Below are positions 8,265-16,944 of a stretch of 64,000 bases of DNA, piece after piece. Under the pieces are notes generated by a model. The model ran no database searches. It was not told where the DNA came from and worked only from the letters and a program-made list of their open reading frames with translations. Source of the stretch: SFTJ01 sp045613305 (GTDB lineage Bacteria; Bacteroidota; Bacteroidia; Bacteroidales; Muribaculaceae); the NCBI GenBank assembly GCA_045613305.1, contig JAZLAU010000011.1, forward strand, positions 1 to 64,000, given 5' to 3'. Numbering within the stretch: the first letter of the stretch is position 1; each line of letters begins with the position of its first letter. The position numbers were made by a program, and so were the translations under genes.

Positions 8265-11200
8265 ATGAAGATTAAGAATCTCTTAATTGCTGTAATTGCA
8301 ATTGTATTAAGTGCAAGCAATGCCTACGGTATCGAAAAGTGGCAACGCCTTTCTGCGCCTGTAATGTCGACATGGGCCGAAAACCTTGACCCTGACAACG
8401 TGTGGCCAGAGTATCCTCGTCCATCGATGATTCGTAACGACTGGATGAACCTTAACGGACGTTGGGAATATTTCAAACGTGCTAATGTCACCGACTATTC
8501 TCACGAAACCAACCTCAACAATTTCACCAAAGAAATTCTTGTGCCATTCCCAGTTGAGTCAGCATTGTCGGGCATCATGGACCAAAAATATTTTGAAAAT
8601 TCTCGAAGCACATTCATGTATCGCCGCACATTCACCGTGCCAGAAAACTTTGCTGGCAAGAAAGTGATTCTTCACTTTGGCGGCGTTGACTGGAAGTGCA
8701 CAGTCTATATCAACGGCAAAGAAGTGGGCACACACGCCGGCGGTCACGACCCATTCTTCTTCGACATCACCTCTGCACTTGCTGCAAGTGGCGAACAAGA
8801 AATACAGGTGGCAGTTACCGACCCTACTAACGACGGCGGACAACCTCACGGCAAGCAAAACCTAAACCCTGCCGGCATCTGGTACACTCCAGTGAGCGGT
8901 ATTTGGCAAACTGTTTGGCTTGAACCTGTAGGCCCTACTCACCTCGAACGCTACGAAGTGAACCCTGATATCGACAACGGAACAATCACCATCAAGCCTA
9001 TCGCTCAAAGCGAAACTGCTACTGCTAAACTTACCGTTAAAGACGACGACAACGTGATTGCTACCGCAACCGACGTGCCTGTTAACACCAGTTGCACAAT
9101 CAACATCCCTAACGCTAAACTTTGGTCGCCAGATGCTCCTAATCTTTACGACCTTGTAATAGAAATTTACGAAGGAACAACCAAGACCGACGAAGCACTT
9201 GGCTACTTCGGTATGCGCAAGTTTAGCCGCGGCATGGCTCTCGGACACCCTTGTATCCTTCTTAACAACAAGCCTCTTTACCTATATGGCCCACTTGACC
9301 AAGGTTGGTGGCCTGATGGTTTGTACACAGCCCCAAGTTACGAAGCCCTAATCTACGACCTTCAAGTGATGAAGGATTTCGGCATGAACATGGTTCGTAA
9401 GCACATCAAAACCGAACCCGACGTGTGGTACACTTGGTGCGACCGCAACGGTTTGGTTGTATGGCAAGACATGGTTAACGGCGGCGGTTCTGGAGGTTTG
9501 ATTGGCAACAAAGAATTTGTTCAACAAACATTCTACAAAGAAAGCGTAAACGTTGTTAACGCATTTAAGCAACACCCATCAATCGGCGCATGGATTCCTT
9601 ACAACGAAGGTTGGGGACAAGATGCAGCAAGCGGCAGCAAGCACACCAGCCGTGGTGTGAAAGCCGTACGCAACGCCGACGACGACCAATATCGCCTAAT
9701 CAACTCTGTTACCGGTTGGACCGACTTCGGTCTTGGCGACTTTGTTGACGTGCACAGTTATCCTGCTCCAGGCGCAAGCAACAACCCTGGCAACGAACGC
9801 ATCGTGAGCTGCGGTGAGTTTGGCGGTATCACTTTCGAAATCAAAGACCACCTTTGGGCTGGTAGCCAACAAGTGTACACTGCAGTAGACAACGCTGAAG
9901 CATACACCAACCTTTATAACGAATACACCGAACGCTTGCAACAACTTCAAGCAAGCCACGGCCTTTGGTCTTCGGTTTACACTCAAATCACCGACGTTGA
10001 ACAAGAAGTGAACGGTATCCTCACTTACGACCGTAAGGTGCTTAAGGTGAGCGAAGAACAAAAGAAGTCGATGAAGGCTAAAATTGAGCAAACCATCAAC
10101 TTCCGCTACACTGGCAACTATCAACTTATTGAACCAGCAGCCGACACTAACAGCAACATTGAATGGAGTTACACCACAACAACTCCTGCAAGCAACTGGT
10201 ATGCTCCTGACTTCGACTGCTCATCATGGACAAAGGGCAAGGGCGGTTTTGGTAAAGACGCTGGCCGAATCAACACCCGTTGGAGCACAAGCGACATCTA
10301 CATTCGCCGCAACTTCACTTTGCCAAGCGATATGACTCAAGAACAAATCAACGCTATGCGTCTTTGGATTTTCAACGACGAAGATTGCGAAGTGTATATC
10401 AACGGCGTTCTTGCGTTCAAGATAACTGGCTACGTTAACAACTACCGATATGCCGACATCAGCGACGCTGCTAAGCAAACCCTAAAAGCAGGCGAAGAAA
10501 GCACCATCGCTATTCACTGCCATCAAACTGGTGGCGGCCAATTCATCGACGCTGGTTTGAGAATTCCTGAATACATTGCCAACGAAGACCTTGAAGTGAC
10601 TGAAATGCCAGCACCTCAAACTCTTCCTGAACTAACCACAAATGCCGAAAAGGCTTATTTGATGGCTTACTACAAGTCGAGCGACGAAAAGCTTTATCTT
10701 GCATATAGCGAAGACGGGGCAGAATGGAAATCTCTAAACGGCGACCGTGCTGTGTTTAATGCTTACGACAACAGCATTCGCCTTCGCGACCCATTCATCA
10801 AGGCTGTAACTATCGACGGCAAGACAACTTACCACTTGCTTCACACCAAGGGCATGGACAACACTTCGTTCTACCACTGGCAATCTACCGACCTTGTAAC
10901 TTGGACTGACGTTAACGGTGGTCAAAACGGCGAAATTCAAGTTGTTGACGGTAAGGACGGACGCCCTTCAAGCACTAACGCTTGGGCTCCTGAATTCATC
11001 TACGACGAAGAATCTAACGAATATGTAGTATATTGGACTTCAAACATAGATGGAAAGAATCAATTCCTTTTCATGACCACTACCGACTGGAAGACTTTCT
11101 CTAATCCTATTTCTTTGTTTGCTCCACGTTTTAGCGCTACCGACCTTCACATGCTTAAGATTGATGGCACTTACTACGCATTCTACTACGATTCAAGCAA

Positions 11201-12239
11201 CGGCTCAAGAGTTCACATGGCTACTACCGACAACATTAAGAACATCATCGGCCGCAGCAAACTTTTGAACTCTGAACGCCTATTTGCAACCGAATATCCT
11301 CAAGTGCTTGCGCCTCAAGTATATCCTTCAATCAACGGCGATGGCTACTTCCTTTCGGTTGACTATTTGAATTCCGACAACTTGAGCATCTTGTCATGCT
11401 CTGACATCGCTCAAAAGAAGTGGTATCAACTTGGCGACGAACTATTCAAATTGCCAAGCCAAGTTTCGGGTGCAAGCGTTATTGTTGTCAACAAGAGCGA
11501 CCTTGAAGCATTGTTTAAGGCTTATGGCAGCGAACGCTACATGATTGTCCCTACTGCCGAAATTGAGCCTCAAGAATGGAGATACAACACTGGCACAGTT
11601 GGAACTGCTTGGTACAGCCCAAAATACAACGACAAGTCTTGGGCAGTAGGTTTGAGCGGTTTCGGCGCCGGAACTCCTCCAAACACCTACATCACCACTA
11701 ACTGGAACTCTAAGAACATCGTCATACGTCGTAACCTCGACCTTACTGGTTGCACTCAAGAACAAATGAACGCCATCAGTGGCCGCATTTACCACGACGA
11801 AGACTGCTTCGTTTACATCAACGGTGTGCTTGCATTCTCTGAAAACGGTTACCTACAAGACTACAAAGACATCACTTTTAGAGATGGCGTGTTTAGCACT
11901 CTTACCCCCGACAATAACAACATCATAGCCGTTAAGTGTACTGACGCTAATGGTGGCCGATACATTGACTTCGGCGTGTATGGCATCCGCCCTACTGCAA
12001 CCGGAATCGACAATGTGGTTGCCGACAAGACCGAAAACCAACCTATCACATACAACTGCGGTAACGAATCACTTATATTGCCTACTTGCAACGACAAAGA
12101 CACTCTAAGCGTATTCGACATTTCGGGACGTCAATTGATGCAAATCACTCCTAACGACGAAATCGTTAGCGTGAACCATCTTCCTCAAGGAATCTACATT
12201 GCCACTTACGGAAACTTCCGCGGCAAATTCATTAAGTGA
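8265..12239 (+). CDS. Multidomain secreted glycoside hydrolase: GH2 + GH43-like propeller + type IX sorting tail
   Basis: A 1,324-residue exported protein with a signal peptide of about 22 residues. Residues about 30-590 are a GH2 enzyme: sugar-binding sandwich, Ig-like domain, then a TIM barrel with acid/base Glu448 (YNEGWG) and nucleophile Glu518 (CGEFGG). Two related jelly-roll-like modules at about 620-770 and 1085-1235 share spacing and motifs (IYIRRNF / IVIRRNL, DEDC-VYINGVLAF). Between them lies a GH43-like five-bladed propeller (about 785-1075) with RDPF (Asp842) and WAPE. The place where GH43 has a Glu-Ala-Pro reads Leu1015-Ala-Pro, so the propeller may not be catalytic. The last 85 residues (VFDISGRQL, LPQGIYI, GKFIK) look like a type IX secretion tail. 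The exact substrate is not known. Confidence 0.85.
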   Translation: MKIKNLLIAVIAIVLSASNAYGIEKWQRLSAPVMSTWAENLDPDNVWPEYPRPSMIRNDWMNLNGRWEYFKRANVTDYSHETNLNNFTKEILVPFPVESALSGIMDQKYFENSRSTFMYRRTFTVPENFAGKKVILHFGGVDWKCTVYINGKEVGTHAGGHDPFFFDITSALAASGEQEIQVAVTDPTNDGGQPHGKQNLNPAGIWYTPVSGIWQTVWLEPVGPTHLERYEVNPDIDNGTITIKPIAQSETATAKLTVKDDDNVIATATDVPVNTSCTINIPNAKLWSPDAPNLYDLVIEIYEGTTKTDEALGYFGMRKFSRGMALGHPCILLNNKPLYLYGPLDQGWWPDGLYTAPSYEALIYDLQVMKDFGMNMVRKHIKTEPDVWYTWCDRNGLVVWQDMVNGGGSGGLIGNKEFVQQTFYKESVNVVNAFKQHPSIGAWIPYNEGWGQDAASGSKHTSRGVKAVRNADDDQYRLINSVTGWTDFGLGDFVDVHSYPAPGASNNPGNERIVSCGEFGGITFEIKDHLWAGSQQVYTAVDNAEAYTNLYNEYTERLQQLQASHGLWSSVYTQITDVEQEVNGILTYDRKVLKVSEEQKKSMKAKIEQTINFRYTGNYQLIEPAADTNSNIEWSYTTTTPASNWYAPDFDCSSWTKGKGGFGKDAGRINTRWSTSDIYIRRNFTLPSDMTQEQINAMRLWIFNDEDCEVYINGVLAFKITGYVNNYRYADISDAAKQTLKAGEESTIAIHCHQTGGGQFIDAGLRIPEYIANEDLEVTEMPAPQTLPELTTNAEKAYLMAYYKSSDEKLYLAYSEDGAEWKSLNGDRAVFNAYDNSIRLRDPFIKAVTIDGKTTYHLLHTKGMDNTSFYHWQSTDLVTWTDVNGGQNGEIQVVDGKDGRPSSTNAWAPEFIYDEESNEYVVYWTSNIDGKNQFLFMTTTDWKTFSNPISLFAPRFSATDLHMLKIDGTYYAFYYDSSNGSRVHMATTDNIKNIIGRSKLLNSERLFATEYPQVLAPQVYPSINGDGYFLSVDYLNSDNLSILSCSDIAQKKWYQLGDELFKLPSQVSGASVIVVNKSDLEALFKAYGSERYMIVPTAEIEPQEWRYNTGTVGTAWYSPKYNDKSWAVGLSGFGAGTPPNTYITTNWNSKNIVIRRNLDLTGCTQEQMNAISGRIYHDEDCFVYINGVLAFSENGYLQDYKDITFRDGVFSTLTPDNNNIIAVKCTDANGGRYIDFGVYGIRPTATGIDNVVADKTENQPITYNCGNESLILPTCNDKDTLSVFDISGRQLMQITPNDEIVSVNHLPQGIYIATYGNFRGKFIK

Positions 12240-12303
12240 TAAAGAAAGATTCAGCACGGTGTGACACATGCTCTTTTTAAATCACACCTACTTATCACAA
12301 TAA

Positions 12304-12347
12304 CAATCAAAGCCATTGCCCCTTTACGCAATGGCTTTGATTGTTTT
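12304..12347 (+). terminator. Intrinsic terminator after the giant GH2 gene
   Basis: Perfect 16-base arms (12304-12319 and 12328-12343) enclose an 8-base loop and are followed by TTTT. Confidence 0.85.
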
Positions 12348-12431
12348 CACTACTCTAACCCTACACACCACACTCACATTTTTTATATAACCATTGCCCC
12401 CTACTCCTTATTTTCAATTTATTAAGGTTAT

Positions 12432-12463
12432 GTTGCGTGGTCCAAATTATTGCACTAACTTTG
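12432..12463 (+). promoter_or_regulatory. Promoter of the porin gene
   Basis: TTG at 12432-12434 and TAACTTTG at 12456-12463 are 21 bases apart. The transcript would carry a leader of about 60 bases. Confidence 0.65.
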
Positions 12464-12526
12464 CAGTTCATATTACTATATTTTATAATTCATATAACTT
12501 CACAAATCATTCATTATTAAAGCTAT

Positions 12527-13651
12527 ATGTCTAAATTTTTTAAACCCTTACTTTTCGCAGCAGCAATGCTCATAGGCGCAAATGCCACAGCAAGCGAAAC
12601 ACCAGAAGCAAAAAAATCCGATAACACGTCGGTAGCAAAACAAATCATACAAAACACCACATTTGGAGGTTATGTGGTAGGAAAAGCCGAACTCAACAAT
12701 CAGGAAAACGCAGTTCATTCAAATATGCAAGTTCGCTACGGCCGCCTTTATGTGAAAGGCAACATCAGCAACTTTGGCTACCAATTGCAAATGGAAGTTA
12801 CCGGTGTTGGCGGCAGTGCCGGAGAAAAAGGTCCGCGCATCGTCGACGCTTGGGGCGAATGGCAACGTTTTGACTTTGCCCGCGTTAAATTCGGCCAATT
12901 CAAGCGTGCATTCACCTTCGAAAACCCCATGAGCCCTTGGGATATTGGTTTTGGCGGGCACGCTCAAATAACATCGAAACTCGCCGGCATGAACGACCGC
13001 TGCGGCGAACACAGCAGCGGTGGCCGCGACATTGGTGTGCAACTGCAAGGCGACTTGTTTCCTTCAAGCCGCGACGGACACCACTTTGTTCACTACCAAA
13101 TTGGGCTTTGGACTGGTAGCGGCATCAACCACGCCGACAACAACAATCACAAAGACCTTATCGGCGGATTATACGTTTCGCCAATAAAGGGGCTTAAAAT
13201 AGGCGCTTGGGGTTGGAATGGCAAGTACAAATCAGCGTCGGGCATCACTGTTGACCGTAATCGCTGGGCTGCCGGATTTGCTTACGACGGGCTATTCACT
13301 GCACGCGGCGAATATGCTCACAGCCATGGCTACAAAATCAGCGACTGGAATGCAAGCACCAACTCTTGGAACAACAGCAACAAAAGCGAAGGTTGGTACA
13401 TCATGGCCGGTATGCCTATCACCCACGACAAGAAACTGCGCGCTTTCGCCAAGTTTGACACCTACAGCGACTATCTCAAACTCGACTATTCTACAACTAA
13501 AAACATCTACGGATTGGCAGTTGAATATTGGTTTATGAAAAACCTGAAACTGCAACTCAACGCCAACATCATCAACGACAAGGCAACAATCCACAAAGGC
13601 GGCGACGGAAAATATTCAACACTCGACCTACAACTCTACTGGCGATTCTAA
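12527..13651 (+). CDS. Outer-membrane porin, OprO/OprP-like
   Basis: A 374-residue protein with a signal peptide (about 1-22, ANATAS) and a mature region of alternating hydrophobic/aromatic strands ending in LQLYWRF, the terminal aromatic residue of an outer-membrane barrel. The early segment YGRLYVKGNISNFGYQLQME and the FGQFKRAFTFENP stretch resemble phosphate-selective porin O/P-type proteins. It probably forms a diffusion channel. It stands alone with its own promoter (12432-12463) and terminator (13677-13724). The substrate cannot be read from the sequence. Confidence 0.75.
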   Translation: MSKFFKPLLFAAAMLIGANATASETPEAKKSDNTSVAKQIIQNTTFGGYVVGKAELNNQENAVHSNMQVRYGRLYVKGNISNFGYQLQMEVTGVGGSAGEKGPRIVDAWGEWQRFDFARVKFGQFKRAFTFENPMSPWDIGFGGHAQITSKLAGMNDRCGEHSSGGRDIGVQLQGDLFPSSRDGHHFVHYQIGLWTGSGINHADNNNHKDLIGGLYVSPIKGLKIGAWGWNGKYKSASGITVDRNRWAAGFAYDGLFTARGEYAHSHGYKISDWNASTNSWNNSNKSEGWYIMAGMPITHDKKLRAFAKFDTYSDYLKLDYSTTKNIYGLAVEYWFMKNLKLQLNANIINDKATIHKGGDGKYSTLDLQLYWRF

Positions 13652-13676
13652 AAAAACATCGCTCGCAAATATAACA

Positions 13677-13724
13677 CAACCACCCATGGCTTCGAGGAGG
13701 CCTTGGGTGGTTGTTGCATTTTTC
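13677..13724 (+). terminator. Intrinsic terminator after the porin gene
   Basis: Arms CAACCACCCA (13677-13686) and TGGGTGGTTG (13704-13713) are followed by a T-rich stretch (GCATTTTTCTC). Confidence 0.8.
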
Positions 13725-13871
13725 TCATTGGCCTATCATTTGAGCAGCAATCCCATGAAATTGGCTCTCATCATCTACGAAGCGCCACTTCTTATTGTTC
13801 ATTTTTTTCCATTTAGTAGTCGGCAGTTCAAACTGATTTTTTTTGAACAATTTCAATCACATTCAGAACAA

Positions 13872-13900
13872 TTGCGCGAACAAAGGTTTTAATAATTTTG
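13872..13900 (+). promoter_or_regulatory. Promoter of the PCMD-type gene
   Basis: TTG at 13872-13874 and TAATTTTG at 13893-13900 are 18 bases apart, about 30 bases before the ATG at 13932. Confidence 0.55.
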
Positions 13901-13931
13901 TTGTGAAAAACATTACAACACTATTTTTAAA

Positions 13932-14897
13932 ATGGGAAATTTCGACAAAACATTAATGGCAATTACGCTGTTTGTGAGCACATCAGCCATATCGGCATCT
14001 TCACAAGAACTAATAGAATATGGCGACTTCAATTCGTGGGTAACACGCCACATCACAGAGTCGGCCATAATAGGTGGCAACACCAAGACCGTGTATGAAA
14101 TAGGCCCCACCCAAACCATAGTTGGAGCCAAGGCTTATCGTAAATTAGGCAACTCACCATGGGAAACTTCAAACGTTTATGCCAAAGTGATGGGCGTGGT
14201 GAAATGTTCTAATGCCGTAAGCCCCGAAGACCGTCCCGGGCACGGAAAATGCGCTAAATTGAGCACTGTGCTCGAAAAAGTGAGCGCTTTAGGCATAATA
14301 AACATGGAAGTGCTGGTGAGTGGCAGCATTTTCTTAGGTCAAATCAACGAACCAATCACAAGCAGCAACAGCCCGTATAGCAAAATGGAAATGGGAATCC
14401 CATTCACCAAACGCCCCAAATTTCTGCAATTCGATTACAAAGTGCACATTCCAGAAAATGGCAAGAGAATTTATAGTAGCGGTTTCGGCAAGAAGAAAAC
14501 ACTTGAAGGTCAGGACTACGCCGAGATGTATGTGCTACTGCAACGCCGTTGGGAAGATGAAGACGGCAACCTGCATGCCGCCAGAGTGGGCACCGGCCGA
14601 CAACGCTTCGGCAAAAACACTCCCAATTGGGTTAACAAGCATCAAATGCCAATACATTACGGCGACATCACCCAACAGCCTTTCTACCAACCTTGGATGG
14701 GGCTGCTTAACGGCGAAGTAACATACTACGCTCGCAACAGCAAAGGAAAAATGGTGAAAGTGATTGAAGAGTGCTGGGACGACGCCAATGCAACGCCCAC
14801 ACACGTGCTCGTAATGGCCTCATCGGGATGCGGAGTGGCATATACTGGCATGGTGGGCATGGAATTCTGGATCGACAATTTGACTTTCGTTTATTAA
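13932..14897 (+). CDS. Secreted PCMD-like (putative carbohydrate metabolism) domain protein
   Basis: A 321-residue protein with a signal peptide (about 1-24, ending SASSQ). The mature part resembles the PCMD family (BT4147-like jelly roll): a region reporting a solubilised or ordered ligand (GKCAKLSTVLEKV), a Gly/Ser segment (LVSGSIFLGQI), the core FLQFDYKVHIPENG, and a final strand MEFWIDNLTFVY typical of such beta-sandwiches. Family members are thought to bind carbohydrate at the cell surface; no activity is established. It has its own promoter and no cotranscribed neighbour. Confidence 0.6.
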   Translation: MGNFDKTLMAITLFVSTSAISASSQELIEYGDFNSWVTRHITESAIIGGNTKTVYEIGPTQTIVGAKAYRKLGNSPWETSNVYAKVMGVVKCSNAVSPEDRPGHGKCAKLSTVLEKVSALGIINMEVLVSGSIFLGQINEPITSSNSPYSKMEMGIPFTKRPKFLQFDYKVHIPENGKRIYSSGFGKKKTLEGQDYAEMYVLLQRRWEDEDGNLHAARVGTGRQRFGKNTPNWVNKHQMPIHYGDITQQPFYQPWMGLLNGEVTYYARNSKGKMVKVIEECWDDANATPTHVLVMASSGCGVAYTGMVGMEFWIDNLTFVY

Positions 14898-15307
14898 CAA
14901 CGCTATCACTTGTGCCACCGAAGCAAGAGTTATCTCAAAAAAATCACTCGAAATTCCAGTCAGCAACAAGACTTTCGAGTTTGCACCTCCCATTTCACAA
15001 CATCTATTTGCCTCCCCTATTAATAGTAAGGCAAAAAACACCTGACGCTCAAAAATCAGCCACGGTGGCACATCGGTGCACTCTTAAACACTGAAACGGC
15101 TAAAACCACCGCCACGGTGGCACATCGGCCGCACTCTATAACTCACACTCCGAGAGTGCATCAGCCCACTTAACTGCATTTTTACTTGCATTCTAAATTC
15201 AATACTATAAAAAAACACACACACTTTATCTGGCAGTGGCAACCAATGTGCCATTGCCTATTTTCATATAGTTATCATACAAGCACCACATCACCGCACA
15301 TAATTTC
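14898..15307. other. Intergenic region with a short direct repeat
   Basis: About 410 bases without a credible gene. A 25-base unit (GCCACGGTGGCACATCGG, then GCACTCT one or two bases later) occurs twice, at 15059-15084 and 15111-15137. An inverted copy of its end (GAGAGTGC) follows at 15153-15160. The promoter of aroQ lies at the right end. Confidence 0.5.
15059..15137 (+). repeat. Two copies of a 25-bp direct repeat
   Basis: Copies at 15059-15084 and 15111-15137 share the 18-base core GCCACGGTGGCACATCGG. CCACGGTGG within it is itself palindromic. The purpose is unknown. Confidence 0.6.
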
Positions 15308-15338
15308 TTGGCATTTAGTGGAAAAAGTTTTAACTTTG
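15308..15338 (+). promoter_or_regulatory. Promoter of the aroQ operon
   Basis: TTG at 15308-15310 and TAACTTTG at 15331-15338 are 20 bases apart, about 33 bases before aroQ. Confidence 0.7.
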
Positions 15339-15370
15339 TGCATTAATAACAATAAAACAACTGACACCAA

Positions 15371-15799
15371 ATGATGAAAATAGCAATTATCAACGGGCCA
15401 AACCTCAACCTTTTAGGCGTGAGAGAACCAGGAATATACGGCAACCAGGCATTTGAGGGATTTTTTAAAACCCTTGAAGAAAAATATGCTGGTGCGGCCC
15501 AACTAACCTATTTTCAAAGCAATCATGAAGGCGCCCTAATCGACGAGATGCAACGAATAGGGTTCGACTACGATGGCATAGTGCTAAATGCCGGTGCTTA
15601 CACTCACACCAGCATAGCATTAGCCGACTGCATTAGCGCCATCAGCACTCCGGTGGTTGAGGTGCACATCAGCAATGTGCACAGTCGCGAACAGTTTCGC
15701 CACCACTCTGCCATCTCGGCCGTATGCAAAGGTGTGATTGCCGGTTTTGGTCTCGACAGTTACCGTCTTGCCATTGAGGCGATTATTAATAGCAAATAA
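15371..15799 (+). CDS. aroQ: Type II 3-dehydroquinate dehydratase
   Basis: A 142-residue cytoplasmic enzyme that removes water from 3-dehydroquinate to give 3-dehydroshikimate in the shikimate pathway. The start IINGPNLNLLGVREPGIYG holds the catalytic lid Arg and Tyr. YFQSNHEGALID, NAGAYTHTSIAL and VEVHISNVHSRE-FRHHS carry the substrate-binding Asn, His and Glu residues. The length is normal for the family. A second Met one codon in is equally possible. It begins an apparent run aroQ - O-methyltransferase - rbfA - permease. Confidence 0.95.
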   Translation: MMKIAIINGPNLNLLGVREPGIYGNQAFEGFFKTLEEKYAGAAQLTYFQSNHEGALIDEMQRIGFDYDGIVLNAGAYTHTSIALADCISAISTPVVEVHISNVHSREQFRHHSAISAVCKGVIAGFGLDSYRLAIEAIINSK

Positions 15800-15839
15800 A
15801 CCATTTTCGCCTAACTCTTTTTTTTAACGCACCACAACG

Positions 15840-16481
15840 ATGGACGACAACCAACTGCTCGAAGAATACATTCTGCAACACATCGACAAAGAGCCCGACC
15901 ACTTGGCTCGGCTCGATCGCGAAACGCACCTTTACCACTTGCGTCCGCGCATGTGCTCCGGACACTTGCAAGGCCGATTGCTTAAGATGTTTGTCAGAAT
16001 GATTAAGCCACAAAATGTGCTCGAATTAGGCACTTTCACAGGCTATTCGGCCCTTTGCCTTGCCGAAGGTCTGCTTGACGAAAATGCTCATGTGCACACA
16101 ATTGAAATCGACGACGAACTTGAAGATTTCATACGTCTACAGTTCGACAAGTCGCCGCTTGCTCAGCAAATCACGTTGCACATTGGCGACGCAAAGGAAA
16201 TTATTCCTAACCTCGACCAAACTTTCGACCTGGTATTTGTTGACGCTAACAAACGTCACTATGTGGACTACTATAATATGATTTTCGACCGCGTCAGCAG
16301 CGGCGGATTCATAATTGCCGACAACACTCTTTGGGACGGCAAAGTGGTTGATTGGGGTAAGAAACTTGACGACCAAACTAAGGGAATTCTCGATTTCAAC
16401 GACCTTGTGGCGGCCGACGATAGAGTGGAAACCGTGATTCTTCCTCTGCGCGACGGCTTAACTATTTTATATAAGAAATAA
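15840..16481 (+). CDS. Class I SAM-dependent O-methyltransferase (COMT/TrmR-like)
   Basis: A 213-residue cytoplasmic enzyme. The SAM-binding glycine motif is VLELGTFTGYSALCLA (about residues 60-75). IEIDDELEDF supplies the acidic ribose-binding end of strand 2. DLVFVDANKRHYVDYYN provides the Asp and Asn that bind metal in the cation-dependent O-methyltransferase family, and IIADNTLWDGKVVD follows. Relatives methylate small catechol-like molecules or, as TrmR, a tRNA wobble uridine. The sequence alone does not choose between these. It lies 40 bases after aroQ and 18 bases before rbfA. Confidence 0.85.
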   Translation: MDDNQLLEEYILQHIDKEPDHLARLDRETHLYHLRPRMCSGHLQGRLLKMFVRMIKPQNVLELGTFTGYSALCLAEGLLDENAHVHTIEIDDELEDFIRLQFDKSPLAQQITLHIGDAKEIIPNLDQTFDLVFVDANKRHYVDYYNMIFDRVSSGGFIIADNTLWDGKVVDWGKKLDDQTKGILDFNDLVAADDRVETVILPLRDGLTILYKK

Positions 16482-16499
16482 CATTTATCATTTTCATTT

Positions 16500-16865
16500 A
16501 TGGAAAGTACTCGACAACAAAAAATCACACGACTCATACAAAAAGAATTAAGCGAAATATTTCGCCTTCAAACTGCTAAAACTCACGGCGTGTTGGTATC
16601 GGTAAGCACCGTACGCATTTCACCCGACTTGAGCATTGCACACGCCTACCTAAGCATTTTCCCTTCGGGCAAAAGCGAAGAAATAATTGGCAACATTCGC
16701 AAGAGCACCATGCAAGTGCGTCACGAATTGGCGCAACGCGTTCGCTATCAACTTCGCAAATGTCCTGAGTTGGCATTCCACCTCGACGACTCGCTCGACT
16801 ACATCGACCGCATCGACGAACTGCTTAAGACCGACAAGAAGAACGAAGAAGACGCTAACGATTAA
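16500..16865 (+). CDS. rbfA: Ribosome-binding factor A
   Basis: A 121-residue 30S maturation factor with a single KH-like fold that binds the 5' region of 16S rRNA precursors. The start RQQKITRLIQKELSEIF, the strand SPDLSIAHAYLSIFP and the end FHLDDSLDYIDRIDELL are diagnostic. The length is typical. It starts 18 bases after the methyltransferase stop and precedes an ABC-type permease, an arrangement common in Bacteroidales. Confidence 0.93.
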   Translation: MESTRQQKITRLIQKELSEIFRLQTAKTHGVLVSVSTVRISPDLSIAHAYLSIFPSGKSEEIIGNIRKSTMQVRHELAQRVRYQLRKCPELAFHLDDSLDYIDRIDELLKTDKKNEEDAND

Positions 16866-16944
16866 TTCTCAAAAAAACAATCATCACATCAAGGGGGTGG
16901 CACTTTGGCGCCGCCCCATATAAATTTATTATTTCAGCATAGTT

